Shown here one piece after another: positions 1-6,593 of a DNA stretch of 7,789 nucleotides; the first letter of the stretch is position 1, and the number at the start of each line of letters is the position of its first letter. The notes beneath the pieces were generated by a model that was not told the origin of the DNA, ran no database searches, and saw only the letters and a program-made list of their open reading frames with translations. The stretch comes from Nitrospirota bacterium. Its GTDB lineage: Bacteria; Nitrospirota; Nitrospiria; Nitrospirales; UBA8639. The position numbers and the translations under genes are program-made. The stretch spans positions 474,547 through 482,335 of the forward strand of contig CP070628.1 in the NCBI GenBank assembly GCA_020355985.1, in the 5' to 3' direction.

Positions 1-6
1 CAGAAA

Positions 7-1674
7 ATGGGTAAAAGACAAAAGCGTTTCGAAGTGTTGGCCGAACGAGCGGTCAACCAGGACGGCTTTATCAAGGAATGGATTGATGTGGGATTGGTAG
101 CCATGGAAAGCCCCAATGATCCGACCCCTGGTATCAAGATAGAAAACGGGACTGTGTTGGAAATGGACGGCAAGCGCAGGGAAGAATTCGACATGATCGA
201 CACCTGGATTGCAGATCATTGTATTGACACCGATGTGGCAGAAGAGGCCATGGCCATAGATTCTCTCGAAATCGCACGAATGCTGGTGGATATCAGCGTA
301 CCTAGAACTGAGGTCGTAAGACTGTCCGTTGGTATGACGCCGGCCAAATATGTTGATATTCTAAAAAATATGAATGTCGTCGAACTCATGATGGCTATGC
401 AGAAGCTACGGCCAAGACGTACGCCATCCAATCAAGCTCATGTGACCAATCTGAAAGACACACCGGCACTTTTGGCAGCTGATGCCGCCGAAGCAGGCTA
501 CAGAGGCTTCAGTGAGATAGAAACTACGGTTGGTGTCGGACGTTATGCTCCTATGAATGCCCTTTCTCTTTTGGTCGGCGGCCAAACTGGGCGTCCTGGA
601 CTCTTGGCTCAATGTGCAGTGGAAGAGGCTCTGGAACTCACCATGGGTATGCGCGGCTTGACGCACTACGCGGAAACCGTTTCGGTCTATGGCACTGAAC
701 AGGTTTTCGTTGATGGAGACGACACCCCTTGGTCAAAGGCGTTTTTAGCGTCCGCATATGCCTCTCGAGGTCTCAAAATGCGGTTCACTTCCGGTACCGG
801 ATCTGAAGTCCAAATGGGTTATGCGGAAGGAAAATCGATGCTCTATTTGGAGATTCGGTGTGTGATGGTCACTAAAGGAGCCGGTGTCCAGGGGCTCCAG
901 AACGGCTCAATCAGCGTAATCGGGGTTCCTGGGGCAGTTCCCTCAGGTATTCGTGCGGTGCTAGCTGAGAATGTTGCCACCGTGCTCAATGACCTTGAGG
1001 TGGCGTCTGGCAATGACCAGACCTTTACGCATTCCCCTATCCGCAATACGGCCCGTATGATGATGCAATTTCTTCCCGGTACGGATTTTGTTTTTTCGGG
1101 ATATAGCTCCGTTCCCAATTATGACAACATGTTTGCCGGCTCGACCCATGACTGCGATGACTATGACGACATGCTTGTCTTACAACGTGACCTTCAGATT
1201 GATATGTCCTTACTCCCGGTCAAAGAAGAAGACGTTATTGCCATACGCAATAAAGGCGCCCGCGCTCTGCAGGCTGTTTTTAATGAACTGGGACTTCCGC
1301 CCATTACAGATGAGGAAGTGGAAGCTGCTACTTACGCTCATGGCAGCAAAGACATGCCGGACCGCAACGTACCTGAAGATCTTCGTGCCATCGATGAACT
1401 TATGCAGCGTGGGACCACAGGCGTGGATGTTGTACGCGCTTTGGCGAAACACGGGTTTAATGATGTGGCGAAATCGGTGCTCAATATGTTGAAAGGAAAG
1501 GTAACCGGAGACTATCTTCACACCTCGGCTATCTTTGATGAGAATTTCAACGTGGTGGCTGCCGTTAATGATCTAAATGATTACGAAGGGCCTGGTACCG
1601 GATACCGTCTTGAAGGTGAAAGATGGGAACTTTTAAAAAATATTCCGGCAGCTATCAGTCCTGAAGACGTCTAG
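7..1674 (+). CDS. pduC: B12-dependent propanediol/glycerol dehydratase, large subunit
   Basis: Catalytic alpha subunit of coenzyme B12-dependent diol dehydratase, which converts 1,2-propanediol to propionaldehyde (or glycerol to 3-hydroxypropionaldehyde) by radical chemistry. The 555 residues match the family length (about 554) and align end to end with remembered PduC sequences. Residues equivalent to the Klebsiella oxytoca active site are all visible: Gln143, His145, Glu172, Glu223, Gln298, Asp337 and Ser364 (each +2 relative to K. oxytoca). Landmarks include AHVTN, YAETVSVYGTE, GLQNGS, NDQTF, SGYSSVPNYDNMFAGS and GDYLHTSAI. Ser301 in GLQNGS is diol-dehydratase-like (the remembered glycerol enzyme has Ala), whereas Phe363 and the DLEVAS stretch look more like glycerol dehydratase, so substrate preference is open. 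Only six bases precede the ATG and that frame is open to the window edge, so the ribosome site is not visible and a further-upstream start cannot be excluded. pduD follows after 25 bases. Confidence 0.97.
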   Translation: MGKRQKRFEVLAERAVNQDGFIKEWIDVGLVAMESPNDPTPGIKIENGTVLEMDGKRREEFDMIDTWIADHCIDTDVAEEAMAIDSLEIARMLVDISVPRTEVVRLSVGMTPAKYVDILKNMNVVELMMAMQKLRPRRTPSNQAHVTNLKDTPALLAADAAEAGYRGFSEIETTVGVGRYAPMNALSLLVGGQTGRPGLLAQCAVEEALELTMGMRGLTHYAETVSVYGTEQVFVDGDDTPWSKAFLASAYASRGLKMRFTSGTGSEVQMGYAEGKSMLYLEIRCVMVTKGAGVQGLQNGSISVIGVPGAVPSGIRAVLAENVATVLNDLEVASGNDQTFTHSPIRNTARMMMQFLPGTDFVFSGYSSVPNYDNMFAGSTHDCDDYDDMLVLQRDLQIDMSLLPVKEEDVIAIRNKGARALQAVFNELGLPPITDEEVEAATYAHGSKDMPDRNVPEDLRAIDELMQRGTTGVDVVRALAKHGFNDVAKSVLNMLKGKVTGDYLHTSAIFDENFNVVAAVNDLNDYEGPGTGYRLEGERWELLKNIPAAISPEDV

Positions 1675-1699
1675 AACTGCCTAATGGAGGAAATTTAAG

Positions 1700-1759
1700 A
1701 TGAACATTACTGAAGATATGGTAAAAGAAATTATCCTCGAAGTATTAAAGGAGATGCAG
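1700..1759 (+). other. Encapsulation-peptide-like helix of PduD
   Basis: Codes for residues 1-20 of the dehydratase medium subunit. Hydrophobic residues (Ile3, Val8, Ile11, Ile12, Val15, Leu16, Met19) recur with helical 3-4 spacing and charged residues fill the other face. The position and pattern match the Salmonella PduD targeting peptide. A linker rich in Ala, Gln and Gly separates it from the folded domain. The targeting role is inferred from family knowledge. Confidence 0.8.
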
Positions 1760-2344
1760 GGGGATGAAAAGACGGCAGCAAGACAGGCAGGAAGCGCACC
1801 ACAACTTCAGTTTCAGGAACTTGGGACGGCAAAAGTCGGAACGAATAGAAATGAAGTCGTCATCGGCGTTCCACCAGCCTTTGGTGTCGCTATGACCCAG
1901 ACCATCATCGAGATTCCGCATAAAGACGTGCTGAAAGAAATCATGGCGGGCATTGAGGAGGAAGGCCTCAAATCTCGTCTGGTAAGGGTAAATAAGACGG
2001 CCGATGTGGGATTCATCGCCCATGAGGCCGCCAAACTCAGCGGGTCAGGAATTGGTATCGGCACCATCTCCCGCGGGACATCTGTCATCCACCAGCGGGA
2101 TTTAGCTCCACTCCAAAATTTGGAGCTGTTTTCTCAGTCCCCGCTTGTGGAGAAAGAAACATTTCGAGCCATCGGACGCAATGCAGCCAAATATGCCAAA
2201 GGAGAACAGCCTAACCCTGTCCCTGTCCGCAATGATCCCATGGCTCGACCTAAATATCAAGGGCTCGCAGCATTGCTCCACAACAAAGAGGTTTCATATG
2301 TGCAGCCTAACGTATCGAGCACGGAATTAACGGTTCAATTATAG
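1700..2344 (+). CDS. pduD: B12-dependent propanediol/glycerol dehydratase, medium subunit
   Basis: Beta subunit of the dehydratase; with the large subunit it forms the cobalamin-binding interface. It has 214 residues, against about 224 for Salmonella PduD. Residues 3-20 form an amphipathic helix (ITEDMVKEIILEVLKEMQ) of the kind that targets Salmonella PduD into the microcompartment. It is followed by a low-complexity linker to about residue 38 and then the folded domain (NEVVIGVPPAFG, IAGIEEEG-like IMAGIEEEG, GSGIGIGTISRGTSVIHQRDL, IGRNAAKYAKG, MARPKYQ). Non-encapsulated glycerol dehydratase medium subunits lack this N-terminal helix, which supports a BMC diol-type enzyme. The start is set by a ribosome site GGAGG at 1686-1690, nine bases before the ATG. 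The domain is visibly related to PduH further down the operon, as expected for this family. Confidence 0.96.
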   Translation: MNITEDMVKEIILEVLKEMQGDEKTAARQAGSAPQLQFQELGTAKVGTNRNEVVIGVPPAFGVAMTQTIIEIPHKDVLKEIMAGIEEEGLKSRLVRVNKTADVGFIAHEAAKLSGSGIGIGTISRGTSVIHQRDLAPLQNLELFSQSPLVEKETFRAIGRNAAKYAKGEQPNPVPVRNDPMARPKYQGLAALLHNKEVSYVQPNVSSTELTVQL

Positions 2345-2425
2345 TCAATTGATGGCGTACGTGAAGAAGACCTTATGACTCTCCGCGCAAGAATCCATAA
2401 TGCCATCTTATATGAACCACTATCC

Positions 2426-2432
2426 AAGGAGG
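2426..2432 (+). promoter_or_regulatory. Ribosome binding site fixing the pduE start
   Basis: AAGGAGG lies eight bases upstream of the ATG at 2441. An in-frame ATG at 2375 would add 22 residues, but it has no comparable ribosome site and the added residues do not resemble any PduE N-terminus. The 2441 start is therefore preferred. Confidence 0.85.
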
Positions 2433-2440
2433 AAGAGCAC

Positions 2441-2971
2441 ATGGCTCAATCAAAAGATATGAACATCTCTCCAGAAGTGATTGCCGAAGCGGTAAAACGG
2501 GCGATGGCCGCTCTCGGCAAGAATCCTGGACAGAAAACTCTTACAGGAACTTCTACTGGAAAACTTGAAGCAAAAAAGGACTATCCACTGGGAACAAAAC
2601 GACCCGACCTGGTAAAATCAGCCAGCGGATTGGCCCTTGAAGACATTACACTTGACAAAGTGGTATCAGGACAGATCGGTTTTGACGACGTAAAAATTCG
2701 TCCCGAAACTCTCGAATATCAAGCCCAAATTGCCGAAAGTATTGGGAGACCGCATCTTGCTGCTAATCTACGCCGGGCAGCAGAAATGACCAAAATTCCT
2801 GATGACCGGGTACTGGAAATCTATAATTCGTTACGACCCTATAGGTGCACCAAAACGGAGCTGCTCGACATAGCCAACGAGCTTGAATCAAAATACAACG
2901 CGAAAATATGTGCGGCCCTTGTCAGAGAGGCGGCCGATGTTTACGAAAAACGGGGCCGTCTGAAACAGTAA
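2441..2971 (+). CDS. pduE: B12-dependent propanediol/glycerol dehydratase, small subunit
   Basis: Gamma subunit of the dehydratase, completing the (alpha-beta-gamma)2 enzyme. The 176 residues fit the usual length of about 173. An amphipathic N-terminal helix (about residues 9-26, ISPEVIAEAVKRAMAALG) resembles an encapsulation peptide. A Gly/Thr/Lys-rich linker follows, and the folded domain starts around residue 47 (DYPLGTKRPDLVK). Family landmarks are IRPETLEYQAQIA, IPDDRVLEIYNSLRPYR and ESKYNAKICAALVREAA. The gene is 96 bases downstream of pduD, the longest gap of the window, and 16 bases upstream of pduG. The intervening 96 bases hold no other convincing gene, hairpin or promoter. Confidence 0.95.
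   Translation: MAQSKDMNISPEVIAEAVKRAMAALGKNPGQKTLTGTSTGKLEAKKDYPLGTKRPDLVKSASGLALEDITLDKVVSGQIGFDDVKIRPETLEYQAQIAESIGRPHLAANLRRAAEMTKIPDDRVLEIYNSLRPYRCTKTELLDIANELESKYNAKICAALVREAADVYEKRGRLKQ
2462..2518 (+). other. Encapsulation-peptide-like helix of PduE
   Basis: Codes for about residues 8-26 of the small subunit. Val13, Ile14, Val18, Met22 and Leu25 line one face of a predicted helix, with Lys, Arg and Glu on the other. Related N-terminal extensions exist on PduE of encapsulated dehydratases. Whether this one is enough for targeting is unknown. Confidence 0.6.
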
Positions 2972-2987
2972 AAGGAGTTGCTGACAT

Positions 2988-4814
2988 ATGCCGTACATCG
3001 CTGGAGTGGATATCGGGAACAATTCAACGGAGGTTGCTATTGCTGAATTTGCCCGATCAGGCGAAGCGCGGATCATTTCCAGCTCGATCGTAAAAACGGT
3101 GGGTATCAAAGGAACCGTTCGGAACGTTCTTGGCGTTATCGATGCTTTGGACCGGGCCTTAAGCCCGTTGGGGGTTCCACGCAAGGACCTCGGCATTGTT
3201 CTGCTGAATGAGGCTACCCCGGTTATCGGTGATGTTGCCATGGAAACAATAACTGAGACGGTTATCACGGAATCCGCTATGATTGGCCACAATCCGTCTA
3301 CACCAGGAGGGATGGGATTAGCACTCGGAACCACCATCATGCTGGAAGATATGGCATCTGCTTCCCCGAATAAGCCATGGATCGTGGTCATTCCGGGGTC
3401 AACAGAGTTTCGTATGGCGGCTGAACAACTGAACAGGGTCATGTCTGCGAAATTGCAGATTGCCGGAGCCATTGTTCAGAAAGACGACGCGGTTCTCATT
3501 CACAACAGGCTTCATCATTCCATTCCCATTGTGGATGAAGTCGTTCATATTGATCGCGTCCCAGTAGGAATGCCGGCAGCAGTAGAGGTGGCAGCCGTCG
3601 GCAAGACGGTTGAGAAGCTTTCCAATCCCTATGACATTGCTACCCTATTTGATCTAACCCCTGAGGAGACTCGCGACATTGTCCCTATTGCCAGGGCTCT
3701 AACAGGAACGCGGAGTGCCGTAGTCATTAAAACCCCCCGTGGCGACATTCAGGAACGTCGAATCCCGGCGGGTAAGATTAAACTCATCGGTCAACATCAA
3801 AAAGTTGACATTCAGATCGATGAGGGTGCGGAGAGCATTATGGAACAGGTGGTGAAGGTATCACCACTTCTGGAAATACAAGCTGAACCTGGGACCAATG
3901 TGGGCGGCATGTTCGAAACGGTTCGCCAAGTAATGGCCGATCTGACAGATCAGCCCGTCAGCGCCATCCGTGTCCAAGACATTCTTGCCGTGGATACGCT
4001 CGTTCCCCAGAGAGTGCGGGGAAGTCTGGCTGGTGAATACTCACTTGGAAATGCAGTTGGGTTGGCAGCCATGGTTGAAACCCAAAAACTGCCCATGCAG
4101 CGGCTGGCTCGAAAGCTGGAAGAAGAAATCATGGTGCCGACAATTGTGGCCGGAGTTGAAGCTGAAATGGCAATAAGGGGAGCCCTGACCACACCTGGAA
4201 CAAAACCCCCGATGGCCATATTAGATCTGGGCGGTGGGTCGACGGATGCCTCTCTGATAACCGAATCCGGTGAGATCAAAAGTGTACATCTTGCGGGAGC
4301 AGGTGAAATGGTCACGCTTCTTATCGATAAGGAACTTGGCTTGGATGATCTTGAATTGGCGGAAAATATCAAGCTTTTTCCTCTGGCGAAAGTTGAAACG
4401 CTTTTTCACATGCGTCATGAAGACGGCTCGGTACAGTTTTTTCGTGAGCCGCTTGATCCCCGCCTTTTCGGACGTGTTGTAGTAATTTCCGAAAGCGGAC
4501 CGATACCGATAGAAACTCGTGAACCCTTGGGTAAAATTGTCGAAATCCGACAAAAAGCCAAAAAAAAAGTTTTTGTGCATAATTCCATCCGTGCTCTGGA
4601 AAGGATTGGACCGGCCAACAATATCCGGCTAATAAGTTTCGTTGCTTTGGTAGGAGGGTCCGCTCTGGATTTTGAAATTCCTCAGATGATTTCGGATTCC
4701 TTGATTGAATACGGTGTGGTCACTGGCAGAGCCAACATTCGTGGAGCAGAAGGCCCTCGAAACGCTGTGGCTACTGGCCTTGTTCTTGATTATGAAGAAA
4801 AGCAAAGAAATTAG
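2988..4814 (+). CDS. pduG: Diol dehydratase reactivase, large (ATPase) subunit
   Basis: Large subunit of the dehydratase-reactivating factor (DdrA/PduG), an Hsp70-like ATPase that releases inactive cobalamin from the dehydratase so that fresh adenosylcobalamin can bind. It has 608 residues, against 610 in Salmonella, and matches throughout. The ATPase motifs are visible: AGVDIGNNSTEVA (residues 5-17), ILDLGGGSTDAS (411-422) and VALVGGSALDFE (552-563). Thr105, Asp166 and Asp183 sit where the K. oxytoca protein has its Mg ligands. Conserved blocks include NEATPVIGDVAMETITET, IGHNPSTPGG, PIVDEVVHIDRVPVGM and GALTTPGT. The C-terminal block RGAEGPRNAVATGL is also intact. A ribosome site AAAGGAG (2971-2977) lies ten bases before the ATG. 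The last 23 bases overlap pduH in another frame. A run of nine A at 4560-4568 encodes three lysines and is the longest homopolymer I noticed. Confidence 0.97.
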   Translation: MPYIAGVDIGNNSTEVAIAEFARSGEARIISSSIVKTVGIKGTVRNVLGVIDALDRALSPLGVPRKDLGIVLLNEATPVIGDVAMETITETVITESAMIGHNPSTPGGMGLALGTTIMLEDMASASPNKPWIVVIPGSTEFRMAAEQLNRVMSAKLQIAGAIVQKDDAVLIHNRLHHSIPIVDEVVHIDRVPVGMPAAVEVAAVGKTVEKLSNPYDIATLFDLTPEETRDIVPIARALTGTRSAVVIKTPRGDIQERRIPAGKIKLIGQHQKVDIQIDEGAESIMEQVVKVSPLLEIQAEPGTNVGGMFETVRQVMADLTDQPVSAIRVQDILAVDTLVPQRVRGSLAGEYSLGNAVGLAAMVETQKLPMQRLARKLEEEIMVPTIVAGVEAEMAIRGALTTPGTKPPMAILDLGGGSTDASLITESGEIKSVHLAGAGEMVTLLIDKELGLDDLELAENIKLFPLAKVETLFHMRHEDGSVQFFREPLDPRLFGRVVVISESGPIPIETREPLGKIVEIRQKAKKKVFVHNSIRALERIGPANNIRLISFVALVGGSALDFEIPQMISDSLIEYGVVTGRANIRGAEGPRNAVATGLVLDYEEKQRN

Positions 4815-5340
4815 TCCTGTAGAGGATAAACGCATCACCGGAAGCGAGGCAAAACCGGTGGTTCGAATATTGACGACCGTGCCTTCACCGGAAAAAGAAA
4901 TTGGATATATACTCTGGGGATTGGAGGAGGAAGAAATTCCGGTAGAGATCGAAGAAGTAGGGGAAAAACCGCTGAAGATCCTCGCCAAACAGGCTGCCGA
5001 CGGGTCTAAGCTAAATGTCGGAATTGCCATAAGCGGAACCAATCAAATGGCTGTATTACACCATCGAGATTTGCCGGTTGAGAAGCCTTTATTTTCAATG
5101 GCAGCCGATGAATTTAATATGATACAGCTGCGCAGGTTGGGTGCTAATGCCGCTCGACTGGTAAAAGGAAATCCGCTGCTTTTTCGCTCTGAACAGGCGT
5201 ATTCCGCTAACCCAAAAAACACGACGCAGCTTCAACAAAATGCTTTAAACGATTTGGCGCAACTCTCTCAAAATCAATTAGGTGAATTGATAACCTTAGT
5301 CGTAACAGAATTGCTAACCAACTTAGAAAGACAGGGATAA
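4792..5340 (+). CDS. pduH: Diol dehydratase reactivase, small subunit, with C-terminal extension
   Basis: Small subunit of the reactivase (DdrB/PduH), which resembles the dehydratase medium subunit and trades places with it during reactivation. The core spans about residues 22-133. WGLEEEEIP matches the family GIEEEGIP motif, and Glu46 aligns with the Mg-ligand Glu31 of DdrB. Other landmarks are VGIAISGTNQMAVLHHRDLP and LGANAARLVKGNPLLF. At 182 residues it is much longer than Salmonella PduH (116). It has a 22-residue N-terminal stretch and a C-terminal extension of about 49 residues: a Gln/Asn-rich linker, then an amphipathic helix. The ATG overlaps the end of pduG by 23 bases without an obvious ribosome site, so translation may be coupled. 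An alternative GTG at 4858, preceded by GAGG at 4846-4849, would give 160 residues and still keep the whole core. The next gene starts three bases after the stop. Confidence 0.9.
   Translation: MKKSKEISPVEDKRITGSEAKPVVRILTTVPSPEKEIGYILWGLEEEEIPVEIEEVGEKPLKILAKQAADGSKLNVGIAISGTNQMAVLHHRDLPVEKPLFSMAADEFNMIQLRRLGANAARLVKGNPLLFRSEQAYSANPKNTTQLQQNALNDLAQLSQNQLGELITLVVTELLTNLERQG
5275..5334 (+). other. Encapsulation-peptide-like helix at the PduH C-terminus
   Basis: Codes for about residues 162-181 of PduH (QLGELITLVVTELLTNLERQ). Leu163, Leu166, Ile167, Leu169, Val170, Val171, Leu174, Leu175 and Leu178 fall in helical spacing, with Glu, Thr and Asn between them. A Gln/Asn-rich linker separates it from the core. 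The pattern resembles the targeting helices on PduD, PduE and the protein starting at 7450. Targeting is inferred. Confidence 0.6.
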
Positions 5341-5343
5341 TCC

Positions 5344-5871
5344 ATGAAAAAGAAAAGCCTTGGACTAATAGAAACAAGGGGATTTATACCAGCCATTGAG
5401 GCCGCAGATGCCGGAACTAAAGCAGCGGATGTTATCCTGATCGGATATGAGATTACCAAGGTAGCATTAGTGACAGTAAAATTCAGGGGAGACGTAGCTG
5501 CGGTTAAGGCTGCGGTCAGCGCTGGTGCGGCGGCGGCAAGGAAAGTTGGACAGGTAGTGGCTGTCCATGTGATACCCAGGCCCGATCGACAACTTTCTAT
5601 AGAGCCTTCGGATGAGCCCCCTGAGTCCAAAACAAAACCCGATGAACCGAAGCCACCTACTGCTCCTGCGGCAACAAAAAAGATTGCAGCGGAAACGCCT
5701 CCGCCCCAGACATCCAAAGTAGAAAAGGCTGAAGATGTGCCTGAAGAAAAAACGCCTTTGCAAAAGAAAGGCGTAAAAATAAAAAAGCGACCGAAGACTT
5801 CTGCAAAAAAGAAAACGGCTAGACCGAAAAAAAAGCCAAAACCAAAAGGGAAAGCTAAAAAGCCGGCGTGA
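5344..5871 (+). CDS. BMC-H microcompartment shell protein with Pro/Lys-rich tail (PduK position)
   Basis: Residues 4-84 are one BMC (Pfam00936-type) domain, which forms hexameric shell tiles. It opens [19 protein letters not shown] and closes AVHVIPRP. Lys26 and Arg79, the hexamer-edge residues of PduA, are present. The pore loop is not canonical: PduA has KIGSG at 37-41, this protein has ITKVA. Residues 85-140 are Pro/Glu/Lys-rich and probably disordered. Residues 141-175 contain 17 Lys and 2 Arg in 35, like a histone H1 tail. There is no Cys, so it lacks the iron-sulfur motif of the Salmonella PduK extension and also any EutK-like winged helix. The place just after pduH matches pduK in Listeria-type operons, but the tail is different, so no symbol is given. 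The ATG is three bases after the pduH stop; CAGGGA (5332-5337) is a modest ribosome site inside pduH. Confidence 0.92.
   Translation: MKKKSLGLIETRGFIPAIEAADAGTKAADVILIGYEITKVALVTVKFRGDVAAVKAAVSAGAAAARKVGQVVAVHVIPRPDRQLSIEPSDEPPESKTKPDEPKPPTAPAATKKIAAETPPPQTSKVEKAEDVPEEKTPLQKKGVKIKKRPKTSAKKKTARPKKKPKPKGKAKKPA
5764..5868 (+). other. Lysine-rich, histone H1-like tail segment
   Basis: Codes for residues 141-175 of the BMC-H protein: 17 lysines and 2 arginines among Pro, Ala, Thr and Gly, with PK and KK steps such as [16 protein letters not shown]. The DNA is A-rich on this strand, with eight A at 5827-5834. The composition predicts a disordered polycation. Its binding partner is unknown. Confidence 0.85.
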
Positions 5872-5951
5872 TAGAGACATGGAAACATAATAATATCGTA
5901 GAAGGTTTTCATTGTCCGTCAGGTTTAATGTCTTGAACAGCTTTACCTTAC

Positions 5952-5959
5952 AAAAGGAG
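5952..5959 (+). promoter_or_regulatory. Ribosome binding site fixing the BMC-T start
   Basis: AAAAGGAG lies six bases before the ATG at 5966. A TTG at 5912 would add 18 residues with no shell-protein similarity, so the 5966 start is preferred. The 94-base gap from 5872 holds no other convincing gene, promoter or terminator. Confidence 0.85.
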
Positions 5960-5965
5960 TTTAAA

Positions 5966-6583
5966 ATGCCTGATCTTCGTTCTTATGTATACCTGGATCG
6001 CCTGCAACCCCAATTTGCCGCCTATGTAGGTGCCAACGCAAGAGGGTATATTCCTATTCCAGGTATGGCCGCAATACTCATGGAAGTTTCCCCCGGAGTT
6101 GTGATTAACAAGGTGATCGACGCTGCTGTAAAAGCGGCGAATATACGGCCGGGCCTCATGGTGGTGGAACGGCATTTTGGTGTACTGGAGTTTCATTCAC
6201 AAGCACAGGCAGACGTGAAACACGCCGGTTCTGCGGCACTTAAAGCTTTGGGGTTAACTCTTGAAGATCGTTTTAAACCAAAGATCTTGAACTCTGAGGT
6301 TATCCACAAAGTGAATGCCTACCATGCTCAGATGGTTAATGTCTCCCGGCTCTGCTCAATGTTGCTGCCCGGGCAGGATCTTTACATTCTTGAAGTTCAG
6401 CCCGCTGCTTATATTACACTTGCTGCAAACGAAGCTGAAAAAAATTCTCAGATTACCCTTGTGGATTGCAGAACATATGGTGCGGTTGGCCGTTTATACT
6501 TGGCTGGAAAACAATCGGATGTTGAACGTGCTTCAGGTGCGGCGGAAACGGTTATAAAAAGAGTTACGGGCAAGGATAGTTAA
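5966..6583 (+). CDS. BMC-T (tandem BMC domain) shell protein, circularly permuted type
   Basis: Two related BMC domains in 205 residues, expected to form a pseudo-hexameric trimer in the shell. Domain 1 is about residues 1-100 and domain 2 about 105-205. Each starts with an extra strand segment (LRSYVYLDRLQPQFAAYVG; SEVIHKVNAYHAQMVN) before the core (ILMEVSPGVVINKVIDAAVKAANI; LYILEVQPAAYITLAANEAEK). This arrangement matches circularly permuted BMC proteins such as EutS/PduU and tandem forms such as PduB, EutL and CsoS1D. Putative pore segments are VERHFG (67-72) and VDCRTYG (166-172), each with an acidic residue, an Arg and an aromatic-Gly. Cys130 and Cys168 are the only cysteines. It lacks the PduB N-terminal extension and does not look like a close EutL, so I give no symbol. 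eutJ starts ten bases after its stop. Confidence 0.82.
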   Translation: MPDLRSYVYLDRLQPQFAAYVGANARGYIPIPGMAAILMEVSPGVVINKVIDAAVKAANIRPGLMVVERHFGVLEFHSQAQADVKHAGSAALKALGLTLEDRFKPKILNSEVIHKVNAYHAQMVNVSRLCSMLLPGQDLYILEVQPAAYITLAANEAEKNSQITLVDCRTYGAVGRLYLAGKQSDVERASGAAETVIKRVTGKDS

Positions 6584-6593
6584 ATTTAATCCG

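Noticed and set aside
1088..1492. Plus-strand frame of 134 residues inside pduC
   Set aside because: Out of frame within a fully conserved pduC region, with no ribosome site.
2335..2352. Repeated TCAATT around the pduD stop, considered as a terminator or regulatory repeat
   Set aside because: Too short and AT-rich; it forms no stable stem with a T-run, and the downstream gene belongs to the same enzyme.
2375..2440. Extended pduE start adding 22 residues
   Set aside because: No ribosome site before 2375 and no family similarity, whereas AAGGAGG precedes the ATG at 2441.
2888..3472. Minus-strand frame of 194 residues across pduE and pduG
   Set aside because: Lies opposite well-conserved pduG sequence and resembles nothing; a shadow frame.
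5274..5912. Minus-strand frame of 212 residues rich in Phe, Ser and Gly
   Set aside because: It is the complement of the BMC-H gene; its Phe-rich end is simply the reverse complement of lysine codons. No ribosome site or family similarity.
5872..5951. Possible internal promoter in the gap before the BMC-T gene (TAATAT at 5891-5896)
   Set aside because: The hexamer 17 bases upstream (GTGATA) matches TTGACA poorly, and no better pair was found.
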